Shown: piece by piece, positions 49,801-61,712 of the stretch
How the letters are laid out: the number at the start of each line of letters is the position of its first letter
Numbering within the stretch: the stretch's first letter is position 1
Assembly (NCBI RefSeq): GCF_029227915.1
Contig: NC_079875.1
Location: forward strand, 13,885,001 to 13,949,000
Length of the DNA: 64,000 nucleotides
Direction: 5' to 3'
Source of the DNA: Hydractinia symbiolongicarpus
Lineage: Eukaryota; Cnidaria; Hydrozoa; Anthoathecata; Hydractiniidae
Position numbers and translations under genes: made by a program
The notes under the pieces: generated by a model
What the model was told of the DNA's origin: nothing
Seen by the model: only the letters and a program-made list of their open reading frames with translations
Database searches by the model: none

Positions 49801-52519
49801 TTAATAAATTACTTTTTTTCTTACGCAATTTCAAAAGTCGTATTGCACATTATTTTATACAAGAATATAGATTTTAGGATCAATCCGCTGAGAAAACATT
49901 CTGAATATATTGCTTGAAATGATAATCGGAAGTTGATTTATATATTTTTTTGGAAATTTGATGAGTAAAATGATTTAGGAAAGTGTACAAGTTTGTAATA
50001 TGTTAGAAGATATTTAATTTACTTAAACAATTTCAAATTAAAAGCGAATAAGAGGAAATTAAATAGGATTTGTATAACTATTGCTTAGAATTTTCTTTTT
50101 TCAAAAGAATTAGTATGTTTCTTCTTCGTCAGCAATTCATTTGACATTTTTTTAATCTCATTTATGACAGACCTACAGTCTAGCTACATCACCGAAATGT
50201 GCCGCACAGTTATTACCCCTTCTCCATTTTTCGATGACTATGTATTGAGTATTGTTATTTAGGAAAAAATACCGAACTAAAATCGCATTTATTTTCAAAT
50301 AAGAATGCAGAAAACTACAGAATGTTATGTGTTATTTTTATTTGCTATTAACAGTGCATCCCCGATACACTTGAAGGACAATATTTATAAACTTTAAAGG
50401 TTTTTAAAGTAAATTTGAAAGATTTGTGATATAAATTTACAAGGTATCAAAATAAAGTATGAAGTTTAATTGACTAGTCGTTATCCCGTGAAAAGATCTA
50501 TGGAACTCGCCCGTCAGCATAAAGTATTACTTTACAGGAAGGAATGGGCGAAATAAATATGTGCAGAAAAGAAATACGGGTGTTAATGAGAGAAATTAAC
50601 TACAGAAAAGCTATTGCTTGTATTAAAATTTGCGGTGAGAAGACAGTCATTAATAATTTTACTACGAATTGAATAATCATCTGATAGTAAATTACTTGTT
50701 TTGTTTGTTCAAAATGTCTGCGCACATGTTCATCATTGCGGAACAATGTATGCAACACACGTGCAGGCTCTTTAGGAAAATAATATAAAAAGAAGAAAAA
50801 AGAAGGGAAAAATATTTAAAATGGTGCTGGCTTATCGACTAGTCCTCTGTGCGTCTGTGCGTCGGTGACTTTTACAAAGTAGATGTTTTTGTTTCGTATT
50901 TGATTTTATTGACGAATTGTCTTTGTCATGATGTTAATACATTGTTTGACGTAAATAACCTGATTTTAAATAAGTCAATTAAGTTAAAAAAGGGCGAAAG
51001 ATACTAAGGTCATTTCCTGCGTGAGTAACTATTGACCGCCTGTGACAAGAATGCAATCAATTTCCCGAAGCTCGGTCATTCTACTTGTTCTGGAACAGGT
51101 GTTGGAATCATTCAAAAACTTTAATGGCTTAATATCTCTTTAACCGCTCGTATATAACAATACGGTAACGGTGTAACAGGCAAAGCGGACGTGTTTGTTT
51201 TTCTTTGAAGTCGTCAAAATGTTATGAATCAAATTAGGCCTTATTTACATATGATTACAAATAATTTAAAATAAATCATATGCAGTCAAGGAGTGAAGCA
51301 GAAGGTGGAGAAACCTTTGTTACGGACCGGCGAGTTCTCTAAAGTGATTGGTGCACATATGGCATAGATAATTTATTCACGCGTAATAACATTGCAACGA
51401 TTTGCTTTAAAGATGGCGGAGTTTGTTGCAAAACCATTAAAACATGAGAAAATTCCTTACTTTGAAAAATGCTCTATGCATTGAACAAAAAATGGGAAGT
51501 CGTGCAGTAAATATTTTTATAAAAGATGTCATTTTAGTATATTCCTTTATTGTTAACATTATAAATGAAAATAAAGGTTATTTTCACAGCTAAAAAAACA
51601 TGGATTATTGCAATGTGGTGAGGTGAGAAAAGACATGTATCTTGCTAACATGTACATGGACAGGTATAAAGCCGTTACTAAATAAAACTAAATCTTATTT
51701 TTTAATATTTTTTTACTTAAAAAAACCATTAGTCCTCTAAAATTTTCGTTTTAGTCGAGCTAAATGCATCTTCCAACTTTAAACAACTGATGTGACTATT
51801 TCAATAAAAGTTTAAACCTTGTTGCTCTGTTATGTATAGCTAGTAGACACATCATCACACTTGTGCAAAGATTTTCCTGTTTATTCTCTGTACTTCCAAA
51901 CACAGGAATAACATTGGTGATAAAAAATTATGAGAAGCAAATTTAGGATTTCTGACGTGGTTTTCAACTTGCATGTCTAAAAAGAATATGAAAAAGATTT
52001 GCAACTAAAATAAAATTATTCAAAAGACATACGTTTAAAGATTTTCTAAAAAGGTACAAACCAAGGGAAAAGATTGTCATACAATATGACATTTTGACGT
52101 TCTGTTCATAAGTGGTGAATATAAAACACTAAAGGTTAGTTATGTGAAGGAGGAGGAAAGGGACCGATCATACCATAGATGTAAAGCCTAAAAATTGCTA
52201 AGCAATTTGCCTAATTTAAGGCCCAATGTTAAAACTAGTCTTAAAACACATTAGATGTTTTGCTTATCAAGCTAGCCTTTGGTAAAGTTTATTGTTTCCT
52301 CATTGAAATATAGCACGCTAGCTAGATGTCATAATCTAGGAATTACTCCTTTGTCTCAAAGGGGTACTTGACTTGTAACTTGCAAAAAACTGTTACAAAA
52401 ACTTAATAAATATAGCGAATTTTGCCAAAATGTGCCAAATTAAATCCACGCTAAACTTAGCAGTTTGACTATAGGCTAAAGTAAATACATGCCAGATTCA
52501 AATAGGCTATTACGAAACC
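49801..52519. other. gene-free stretch
   Basis: AT-rich DNA after the TRIM-ankyrin gene. One member of the dispersed CTAG-CCCGTG family lies at 50472-50516. No exon was recognised. Confidence 0.4.
50472..50516 (+). repeat. dispersed CTAG-CCCGTGG repeat, copy 3
   Basis: Reads GACTAGTCGTTATCCCGTGA, then A-rich DNA, then ACTCGCCCGTCAG. It closely matches the copy at 61668 and has the same orientation. Confidence 0.6.
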
Positions 52520-53690
52520 CTTTTTTGTGACGGATGGACAAACGACACTTTGACCTGTCATAAGTTCACTGGTAATATAGAGTTATGAGTCTATATGTGT
52601 AATAGTTAATAAAACGATCCGTGACGGATGGACAAAATAGAAATTGAGAAAAAGGGTAATAGAACATTTTGATTTGTTGCATCTCAGATTCTTAACGGTA
52701 CATAAAATTTGATACTTCTGAAAAAACTTACATATATCAGTAACTCTTTCAAATAATTTTTTCTTTACAAATTTTAAGTTTTTCTGAAATTTATGACTCA
52801 TTGTTAAGTGTACTCCAAGCGTGAAGGATAGACGTGACGGATGGGCAGTAAAATGTCACAAAATTAAAAGTATCTTACTATTCGAAAAATCATTTTCGTT
52901 ATTATAAGGATGCTTGTGAAAAATATGTTTTAAGTAATTAGTTTCATTTTAAAAATTACGCGTTAGTAATTTCCAAATATTTAAAAGTGTTCATTCGTCA
53001 CGAAATTCAAAATTTAAGGATATATGAACTTTGCGTAAAATATTGGCAATTGATAAAATAAAAAAGGGTAGTATAATCATGTAGTATAATCTACTTGTGG
53101 ATGAAGTGTTTGCTAATTTTAAATATCTTATTGAATATCTCCATTATAATTGTTCATCCGTCACGGTTAATGAGTAAAATATAAATAAACTACTTCAAAA
53201 AAAAAAGTTTAATTTGGAAACAAAAATGTTTTTAAGTCATAAAACAGCATTCATGGAGTCATTGTTTGAAAAAAAAAGAAAAAGAAAAGTAATTAATTAG
53301 AGTTAAATTTACAGTAACGGGTATATCTATTTTTTCGTGATGGATGGACAAAACATCTAAATGTTGATAGAAGTGTTTTAAGAATAACTGTCATTTTTTT
53401 ATTGAGAATTTTCGTTAAACGGTATAACTGAGAGATAGTGAAATGATAAATTTAAAGTATAGACTAAAAATCTCTTTAGTTACGGAAACTTTTATCATCA
53501 AACTCTGTGATGGATGGACAAGGCCGGACCAATTTTCTTTAAATTGAATGGAAAAATAAATGCAGAACTCGATGTTACTTTTTATAGTTTGGATTTTAAC
53601 TGGAGAATCCAGAACAACTCAAATTTTTGGCATATGATAAGTGGATTCCTCTAAAAGTTTATTTTCTTGTGTGTCCAATCGTCACACTCA
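52520..53690. repeat. array of TGACGGATGGACAAA motifs in both orientations
   Basis: Motif copies occur at 52528, 52621, 52821 (decayed), 52835, 53336 and 53506 on the plus strand. Copies on the minus strand are at about 52991, 53150 and 53671. The copies keep TGAcGGATGGACAAA while the AT-rich DNA between them is not obviously conserved. No open frame explains the motif. Confidence 0.75.
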
Positions 53691-55912
53691 TATGAAGCTA
53701 TCGAGGTACTTCTCGATAGAAAAATATGCTATATCATTATTTGGAAGTTGAAATTTGGATATTTTTGTAAAATTTAAGGATCAACCTTATTAAGAAATTA
53801 GTTTTAACTAAAAATTTAAAACTTTATTTTTTTCATGTCTATGTTAACATATTTCGTAAAAGGCTTCAAATTTCAATTCATCAATTCAAAAATAGAAAAC
53901 AAATTGCATTAATGTGAAATTCTAAGGTAACGCTTTCAACTGAATAAAAAATGATGAATAAACAGCAAATAATTATGAACATTGTAATGACGAAAGCAAC
54001 ACCTGAAAATATCTTAGTTATCCTACTGACCATATGCAATTCAAAATATCGAAATGGTTCCTTACATACGTTATCATGATGCGCTTGAAATGTCTCTGTC
54101 TTTTGGATGTCTGATTTTAATTAACTGCTAATTACATCTTTTAGTTTACTTAATATTGTAAAACTCTTTTCCAGATTTGTCATTATCTTTATTACACTCA
54201 GCCCTGTGATTTTGTGTGTGTATTAAAACGCAAACCCAGTTTTTTCGTTCGAAAAAAAAGTTGACTATCTCCTGTTCCTTTTACGCGACACTCTCGGATG
54301 AATCTGCGTATACAACGTTAAGAGCGAAAGTAGACTTTGAATTTGGTGTTTCATTACACAGATACGTACATAGGCTGTTGTATAAAGTATTCTAAAAATT
54401 GCATAGGCACAACTAAAGGCATTTAGCTAGCTAGCTGTTCATTATTTGTAATATCTATGCTTTTATATTACTACGGCTGGCAGTAAAAGTAGATAGGTGG
54501 AACCACTACTAAATTTTAAGATCGTTTAAGGTTAGCCAGCTGTAAATCTTCAAGCATAAATTTTCAGGATTTCATAAGAGAGACGACACTTGATGGATAT
54601 TTGTTTTATATAATGAAACTGTTCATGCGGGCCCTTGAGGAACAGCTTTTTAAAGTTATCTATTTACCAAATTGGAAACCCCTAAACAAAGGAATGGCGA
54701 ATGCCACCAAATAAGTGAAACAAGACCAGTCCAAAATTGTTCAAAAAATAAATTTTCTTTTGTTTAAAATACTTGTTCAATTTTAATAACAAGAAACATG
54801 TGAGTACAAGTACCGAAAAGAATATAAGGTAGAAATGTCTAGCAAAGGCAGCACTATAAAAAATAAGACTCAAAAAATTTTATTGAAAATTGAAATAATG
54901 ACCTGAAAGATGACAGGCATGTTTTAAGGCAGGTTTGTTAAGCCAAAAGAAATAGCCACCATTATCATAGTTTCAGTGTTCCTGATTTAAGCAGTTTTAA
55001 GGGAACCTGATTTTTTGGCAGTATAGCAATTCTGACAAAAATACATGTGCAAGAAACAGTAAAATCATTTTCTATGATCAGATAGCGTCTTGATAAAATG
55101 CATGTCAAAATTTCTCGCAAAATTTATTTCTTCGAAAACTTTAAATAATTGTGTTTCGCAAATTCGCAAAATTTTTACAATAATAAAAACATTTTCTTTT
55201 TCAGCCGTATATCTGGAGTGTCTGCTGTCGCTGACTCCCTACATGTCTTCAATGACTGAAATGATTATTCTTTTGATGAATCTGATTAGAACAATTCGAT
55301 GTTGATGAAGCACTATTTCAACTATTTGATAAATAGTTCCAAACTTGTGCTAGAAAAAAGCATTAAGCATCCAAGTTTTGGAACAATCTCAGCTCATTCG
55401 CGAAATTAAATTCTCGCAAATATTTATTCCATTAATGTTTTTTTTTTAACTGGAATTAACTTTCATGATACAGGTTTCCTGAATTGCATGTGTTTTAAAA
55501 TTTTCGAATTTTGATGTTTTGACTTTTGGATCATATTCAGCATCATGTAAGTGACAATTTATCACTTACAGAGAAAGGGGACCTGAAGACAAGACATATT
55601 CAAAAGTCCCAGCTGCAGTAGCAAGCTGGGACTTTTGTAGAAAGAAAAAATAACTACGCAATACATTTTTTTAAATTTAAAAAAACAAAGGCGTAATTTT
55701 AAAATAATTAGGCTGGGATTAAAATTTAATTAAAACACATTCCAACAAAACACATTGTTTTTAACAATAGAAGCTTGGGGAATTTAAATAGGAGTTATCA
55801 CAATATGCAATTACACAAAAGATTTTGAAAAAACAGCAAATATTGAGACCACTTTGTCATTTATCTTTAAGCATTGGCGAGTAGAGGACGTTGTCACTAC
55901 CTAGAACTAAAG
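53691..55912. other. gene-free stretch upstream of the cysteine-rich precursor gene
   Basis: AT-rich DNA with one perfect hairpin at 55601-55637. Open frames are short and unconvincing. The promoter of the gene starting at 55913 should be in the last few hundred bases, but no clear TATA or initiator could be assigned. Confidence 0.4.
55601..55637. repeat. perfect 14-base stem-loop
   Basis: CAAAAGTCCCAGCT (55601-55614) pairs exactly with AGCTGGGACTTTTG (55624-55637) across a 9-base loop, about 275 bases upstream of the secreted precursor start codon. It is one of few GC-containing perfect hairpins in the window. Confidence 0.8.
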
Positions 55913-57766
55913 ATGTTGATTGCACGTGCTTTGATAGTGTTTTTCTGCTTTACCGTTGTGACAAGCTATACCCCCAACCGGCGTAATTTACGCTCTTCGT
56001 CATTTCTCAACGATTATGCGCCGTCCAATGATCAGAAAGAACGGAAAGAACTGTTTCCACAAAGAGATTTATTCCGTTCACACATGGCGGATAATCAGAG
56101 ATTTAACAACCAAATGAAGAGAGAGAGGCTGCCGTACTCTTTTGATTTTGTGAGACCTAGATATAGAGCAGTTGAAAATGATTTTGAACAACGGCGACGT
56201 GATTACTTCAAGAGAAATTTCCAGTTGCGACGAAGTGATTTTTTAAAACGAGAAATAGATTACCAGAGGTGGTAAGTGTTTACTTTAACATTTATTTTAT
56301 TTGGTACAAATTTATTTAGGCCCGCTGACCATGAATTGTGATGGATTGCATTTTTGACATTAACATAATTACCATTTTGTTGACAGACCTATGTTATAAT
56401 ATATGTGATATGTAAAAGGCCAATTATTATAAAAAAATGGTATATATTGGTTTGATAAGTATTTAATTTCCCCAAGGATTGTTTTCTAATTTGTTTGGGC
56501 TCCACATCAATTAAGATAAAAAGAAAAAAAGTTCTGATATTGTTACGGCCAACCCAATTATAATATTGTTATCTAGTAAATTCTTTACTATCGTATCTCA
56601 TTTGTTTATCGTAGTTTTGATTCATGCAAAGACACTCCAAACCCGACAGGGTAAGTATGATTTCAACGTTTCAGCTTCTCGGGAGGTATAAAGTCGCTAC
56701 CTTGAGAGAATTAATTTTCGCGTTTTTTGCTCGCATAATATCTGCATAATTTTTCAGGGAATTAATTTTGCGAAAGTAAATTAGAAGTTAGGATATGCAC
56801 ATTTAGTGAAAATTTAACATTGACCCTACTTTTTGCTAAAAAAAGCTAATTTTGTTAGCGCTATATTTGCGTATTCCAATAGAATAGAAGATTTATTTTT
56901 TTGTACATCGAGAAGAAATTAATTTACGGTAAAAACCGAAATCTAAAAAGCGAAAATTAGTTCCTTAAAAGTAGCAGTTTTACACTGTTCAAGCTATCTA
57001 TGTCACACATCCAAAAGCAGCCAATTCACAATTTAATTCAATTCAATTTTTTTGCACTGTTTAGTTTTGTTATGGTTCATATTTTTAACTTTTTAATTTT
57101 TTGTTTCTAGATGCTGTCAAACTATATGTGTAAGTACCATTACTGGTGTTGGTCGAACCCTTAATTTTGTATCTCAACTCCGCTAAAAAAGAGATTAAGC
57201 TATGTATATATTGGTTGAAACAAAAATAATAGCACTTGAATAATTCATAGTCCAAAAATGCAAAAGATATCTTTTGTGCAAATAAAGCGTGGTTTCTCAG
57301 ACAAAAGCAACTACCTGGAAGTTGTCTTTAAATAAACAAAATTGTATACACGACTTGTGTAAACCTTTGTAAAAATCTTTCTAGCTCTGTCTGCTAAAAA
57401 AGCTAGCTAACTGTGGAAAATTACTTATTCATCATAATAAATTCTATCCGTTATTATTCATAATTCGTCTTTTGGGCGATCTTTCGACAAAAATCACTTC
57501 ACCCAGGTTTTGTTCCCCGTATACCAAGCCCCTATTATTAATTTCGTTTTATTTTATTTTTCACGCTACTATGTTCATTGCTTGATTAACGTATCCTCCA
57601 TGCGGACTGGAAAAATCCCTTGACCCAAATATTCGCTATATGCAAACATTTTGGTCTTTTAGGATTCCATAAGTGGATTTTTATATGTTCCGCTTATTTC
57701 ATTTTACCAGATAATTTATTTATTAATTTGTTTTGTTTTTAGAAAACCGTTTCCTGTTCGCTATAA
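55913..57766 (+). CDS. secreted precursor with C-terminal six-cysteine knottin-like module
   Basis: Four exons: 55913-56271, 56615-56650, 57111-57129 and 57743-57766. All have good donors (GTAAGT at 56272, 56651 and 57130) and TAG acceptors, and they sum to 438 nt (145 aa plus stop). The start is the ATG at 55913; the frame extends upstream only to a TTG. Exon 1 gives a signal peptide (hydrophobic core about residues 5-17) and a propeptide of about 100 residues rich in Arg, Lys, Phe and Asp. The propeptide has several dibasic sites, the last LKRE shortly before the cysteine region. The three tiny exons supply all six cysteines in the order C-x3-C-x8-C-C-x3-C-x4-C. That order and the signal-pro-mature layout are typical of cystine-knot peptides, including venom peptides, but also of antimicrobial or signalling peptides. 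AATAAA lies at 57928-57933. The splicing is inferred by hand; toxicity is not shown. Confidence 0.68.
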
Positions 57767-57933
57767 AATAGCGAAGTGACGAACTGAAATTTAACAGAAA
57801 GTTTTTGAACTTTAGGATGTTAATTTTTTTCTGAGTGTGAGTGAAAATGTGTATAATTGATTCCTGGTTTGTGTCGTTAATTATATTTATAATTTTTTTC
57901 ATGGGAATGTGCTGTTTAATCTGATGAAATAAA

Positions 57934-60900
57934 CATTTTTTGAATATTTATGTTATTAATAGTTCTTTAAATTATTTTCTGTCGGCTTACAGTCAAAGAA
58001 AGGACAAAGAAAATAGAGATAAACTAGTCAGTGTTGCCAGGGAAAACAAGGTTTGTTTGACAAGGAAATAATTAAAATGCTTGTAGTTTTTGTGGATCGG
58101 GTGCGCGTTTCAACCTTTGAGTCAAACGTATTGAGACAAAGTCAATTATAAGCATTAATTAGTATTCAGGGAATTCATAAATTAGTCTTAATTGGAACGC
58201 AGATGTTAGAAATGTGAAAATCTTAATCTCCTTAAACAATGACGAGTAAAAAAATTCTAAATTGCTGCACTTAATGAAAAAAAAACTTTATTTATTTTCT
58301 AACTTCTGACACAGAAAAGACTCAAGAATTTCGACTAGTAGTGGCCGACATCTTAGTGGTATAAGAACCGTGTAGTTGTAACAAAATATATCAGTTACAT
58401 CTGCATCTGTTCCGAACTAAAGTGCAACAATTAATTTACTAGCAAAACGATTCCGAAAGCTACACCGGACTAAATAACTCTTTCCTAAGGGGAGACATAT
58501 CCTTGGACCTAGTGCTGCAGCCACTAACTCTCTAAGGTTAAAGGTAACTTTAAAAAAGCTTCGATGAAGAAAAAAAACATTAGTAACCATACACAACAAA
58601 ACATGCTGATATTACAGATGGACAAACAGTTTTAACATTGACTGATAAAGAAATGATTGACATGTGCAAATGTTCAACCGGAGTTATTGTAGTTGAAGCA
58701 GGCGTTTAGCGGCTTCGAGCATATTTCTTGGTAAAGTGTAGTCATTTCACCGACCTCGCAAGTTCGATCGGCACTTAGACCTCGGGCGATATTTTGCGGT
58801 ACAGCCCGGGGTAATCGGTTATTATTGTATTAATTGTTGTAGCATGTCAGATTGTGAAAATAGCGTTTCAGGATAAGAGTTGTTTAATTAAGAAGGCTTG
58901 AGATAAAGTATAACTGAAAATGACAGAGAAGTTCCCTACATATATTAGATATCCATGATTTATTCGATTATACTTACACTGCTTTTAACTCAAACTGTTT
59001 TATAAAATAAACTTCAAACCTTTTTAACTAGCTAGCTAGCTATATCCTCCAAAATTTTGCATAGAAACATATAAGTTTATTAAACAAAAAGCCAGTGAGC
59101 AATGACTTTAAAATCTTTTTAAAGGTATTAATTAACTTCTTATGGATCCTCGTGTTGTCTTTGTACCCTCGTCAGAACAATCTTTAGATTTAATGATATT
59201 TAAAATATTTTTGAGACTAGAACTTATTTTACCCCCTAAAACTTCATAAACAGACGTCTATGTGGTTCTAAAGTGTGCATAAATACCTGTACCTTGACTT
59301 TTTAAGTGGTCCGTTTATTACACGCTATTAATCGGAAAACCCAACGGAACTCTTAGTCGCAGGGCTGGAATTTGGAGACAAAATATTTTTGACACCATAT
59401 ATTCCATCAATCAAAAAATATAGTACGTTTACATCGTGTTGTTTTCCGCAAAATTTTATGACATGTTCTGGTAAATCTTTTGCTCAATTCCTTAAAGTTT
59501 TGTTCTCCCAATGTTGGGCAAAATGAGTTGTGAAGATTTTGTAAAAATGATTATTGATTAGTTTTGAAAGAGTTTTTGATAGTTTTCGTGTGTCCAGTGA
59601 GCCCGTGTTTTAGTGCAGTAACGAAAATATCACTGCCCCTGGTGGATAAGGTTTGTTCACATTGCAATTTGAAAGCTATTATAATGAGTTTTAAAATTTC
59701 TTTAGCGTAATAAGGATTACTTGGAACTTTCTTCAGTAACGTCAAAGGAATTTTCAAAGATCCTGAGTTTTTCAATGAATTTTGTGAAGTCTTATAAGTG
59801 AGTAGAACAGTGCTGAGGGCTAATTTGAGATCACTAGTGTTCTCGAAGCTTTTCTAGTATGGTAGTGTTTTAAAACCGTTGAGTTTGGATCGGCGGCACC
59901 AGTGAATTATTTTTGTTTTTCCATGAGGTATTAACGACGTTAACGCATTCTGTTTCCGGACAATAATTTTTTGAGTCAAAGCTTTTCCTTTTCGTCATTT
60001 GCAAACCAATCTACGGTAAATGGTCCCAGGGCCTGTGTTAATATTCGAAATCACTTTTTTCATTTCTTAGTTGTGCGGTCAGCATACTGACTTAATGTAT
60101 CAGTATGATAAGTTTATGTGATGATTTTAAAAAAAAAGTGACCTGTAACTTTTCCGTTGAGCTGCCTGTCTTAATCATATAATGGGTCGCGTAATTATCT
60201 GTCTTCCAAATTGTTTTTTATGATTGTACCGAATTTTGACGTTTTCTTCACGTGGAATGCATTAGGTTATATCTCATTTTTGTCCCACCCAAAGCGGTTT
60301 TTGTTTGCATCAAAAGAGAAGAGTAACCAGAGTATTGTCGCGTTTCATATGATTTTTTTAACAGATTGTTTTTTCCAAAAGAACAGTTCTTACAGCTTCT
60401 AAAGCGCTTAAAATGTTCATTTTGAAGTTCCATGATATTCATGTTTCAATAAGATAGTAAAATCTAATTTTATATTTTCTTTACTCTAATTATTCTTTGC
60501 TTTACTTTTTCTAATTTTTGTGCTAACGTGTACGTTGGAGAAAAAAGAACAAATTTAAAAACTCGATAATTAATCACTGGGAAGGTATAGAAAGAAGAAG
60601 AACGGTAGCCACTTCTCTTATCCTACCAGTCTTTAGTAACTCACGTAATTCCGTATTTAAAAAAATCCTTGTCAAGAGTCAACCAACTGTTCTTGAGATA
60701 ACATTGTAATGTTGTGAAAAATTTGTGAAGGGGAAAGACTGGTACTGTGGACAACGTTAAATGTGTTCGAAGGTTAACCTTTTTCTTGGGTGTCTTTTTC
60801 TTATTTAAAGCAGGATTCCCCGCAGCCTTCATCTTTTTTTGTCCTCCAAATCCCTGCTAAGATTGTCCTACAAGTATTTGTAACAGCGGCCTATCCAACT

Positions 60901-61019
60901 AGAAATTTGTCTGTAAAACGGATACATTTATTTCACTTTTGCAAGTAATTCATGACTTAATCATTTTTTTCAAGATCTTGTGATTGATCTATCTTGCAAC
61001 ATTTAAACTATGTGGCTGT
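57934..61019. other. gene-free stretch
   Basis: AT-rich DNA past the precursor gene. No exon, RNA gene or paired terminal repeat was recognised. Confidence 0.4.
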
Positions 61020-61667
61020 TTGTGGCCTTCACAAGGCTGGCTTTAATTGGTGGAAAAAGCTCTAAAGATTTCTCCACTCGAGAGAAAAATGCAGTCATAT
61101 GGGAACTCACCTTTATTCAGGTATTCTTACTGCTGACATCAGCATTCTGAGACATTTATATGCTATATATCAGTGCGCTAGTTAGCACAAGATAATTTCA
61201 TAAATATACGCAGGGGAGGATTTCAAAATTATCATATCACCTTAAACAATGATGTGTTGGGAATTACATTAATTAAATATATTGAGATTTGTTACTCTGC
61301 GCCAGATTTTTTGTCAGTAAGGACGCTTTTAGTAAACCAAAAATGGCTGTGATTCCACATTGTTTCGAAATCTATTTAATTAGCATAAATTACGTTATCG
61401 CAACTTCCACAAAAAAAAAAATTCGCGCTAAGGCTGCGAAAACTATAGTCATATAGAAAATTACCTTTATTAAGAGATGCCCGCTGCTGACATAAGCTAT
61501 ATATAAAATAAATATTATCGAATATTTTCTTTAATGTCCACTATTTTCAAATTTTTAACTCTCGCTATCAGATCACGTGACTATGAGCATTGTTTCATAA
61601 AGGGATTCCCGCTGCTGACATCAGTATGCTTGGATCATCATTCGCTATATACCATCGCATTATATTT
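61020..61667. repeat. degenerate repeat with three GCTGCTGACATCAG segments
   Basis: Three related segments occur near 61106-61180, 61463-61510 and 61590-61660. Each has the form CCTTTATTcAGG-ATTCCCGCTGCTGACATCAG followed by GCTATATA. They probably belong to one interspersed element that continues into the dispersed repeat at 61668. Confidence 0.6.
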
Positions 61668-61712
61668 AACTAGTCGTTAGCCCGTGGAAAAATCCACGGG
61701 TTCGCCCGTCCT
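61668..61712 (+). repeat. dispersed CTAG-CCCGTGG repeat, copy 4 (best preserved)
   Basis: Reads AACTAGTCGTTAGCCCGTGG, an A-rich loop, CCACGGG, then TTCGCCCGTCC. CCCGTGG and CCACGGG form a 7-base-pair hairpin. Earlier copies are at 20718, 30471 and 50472. Confidence 0.65.
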
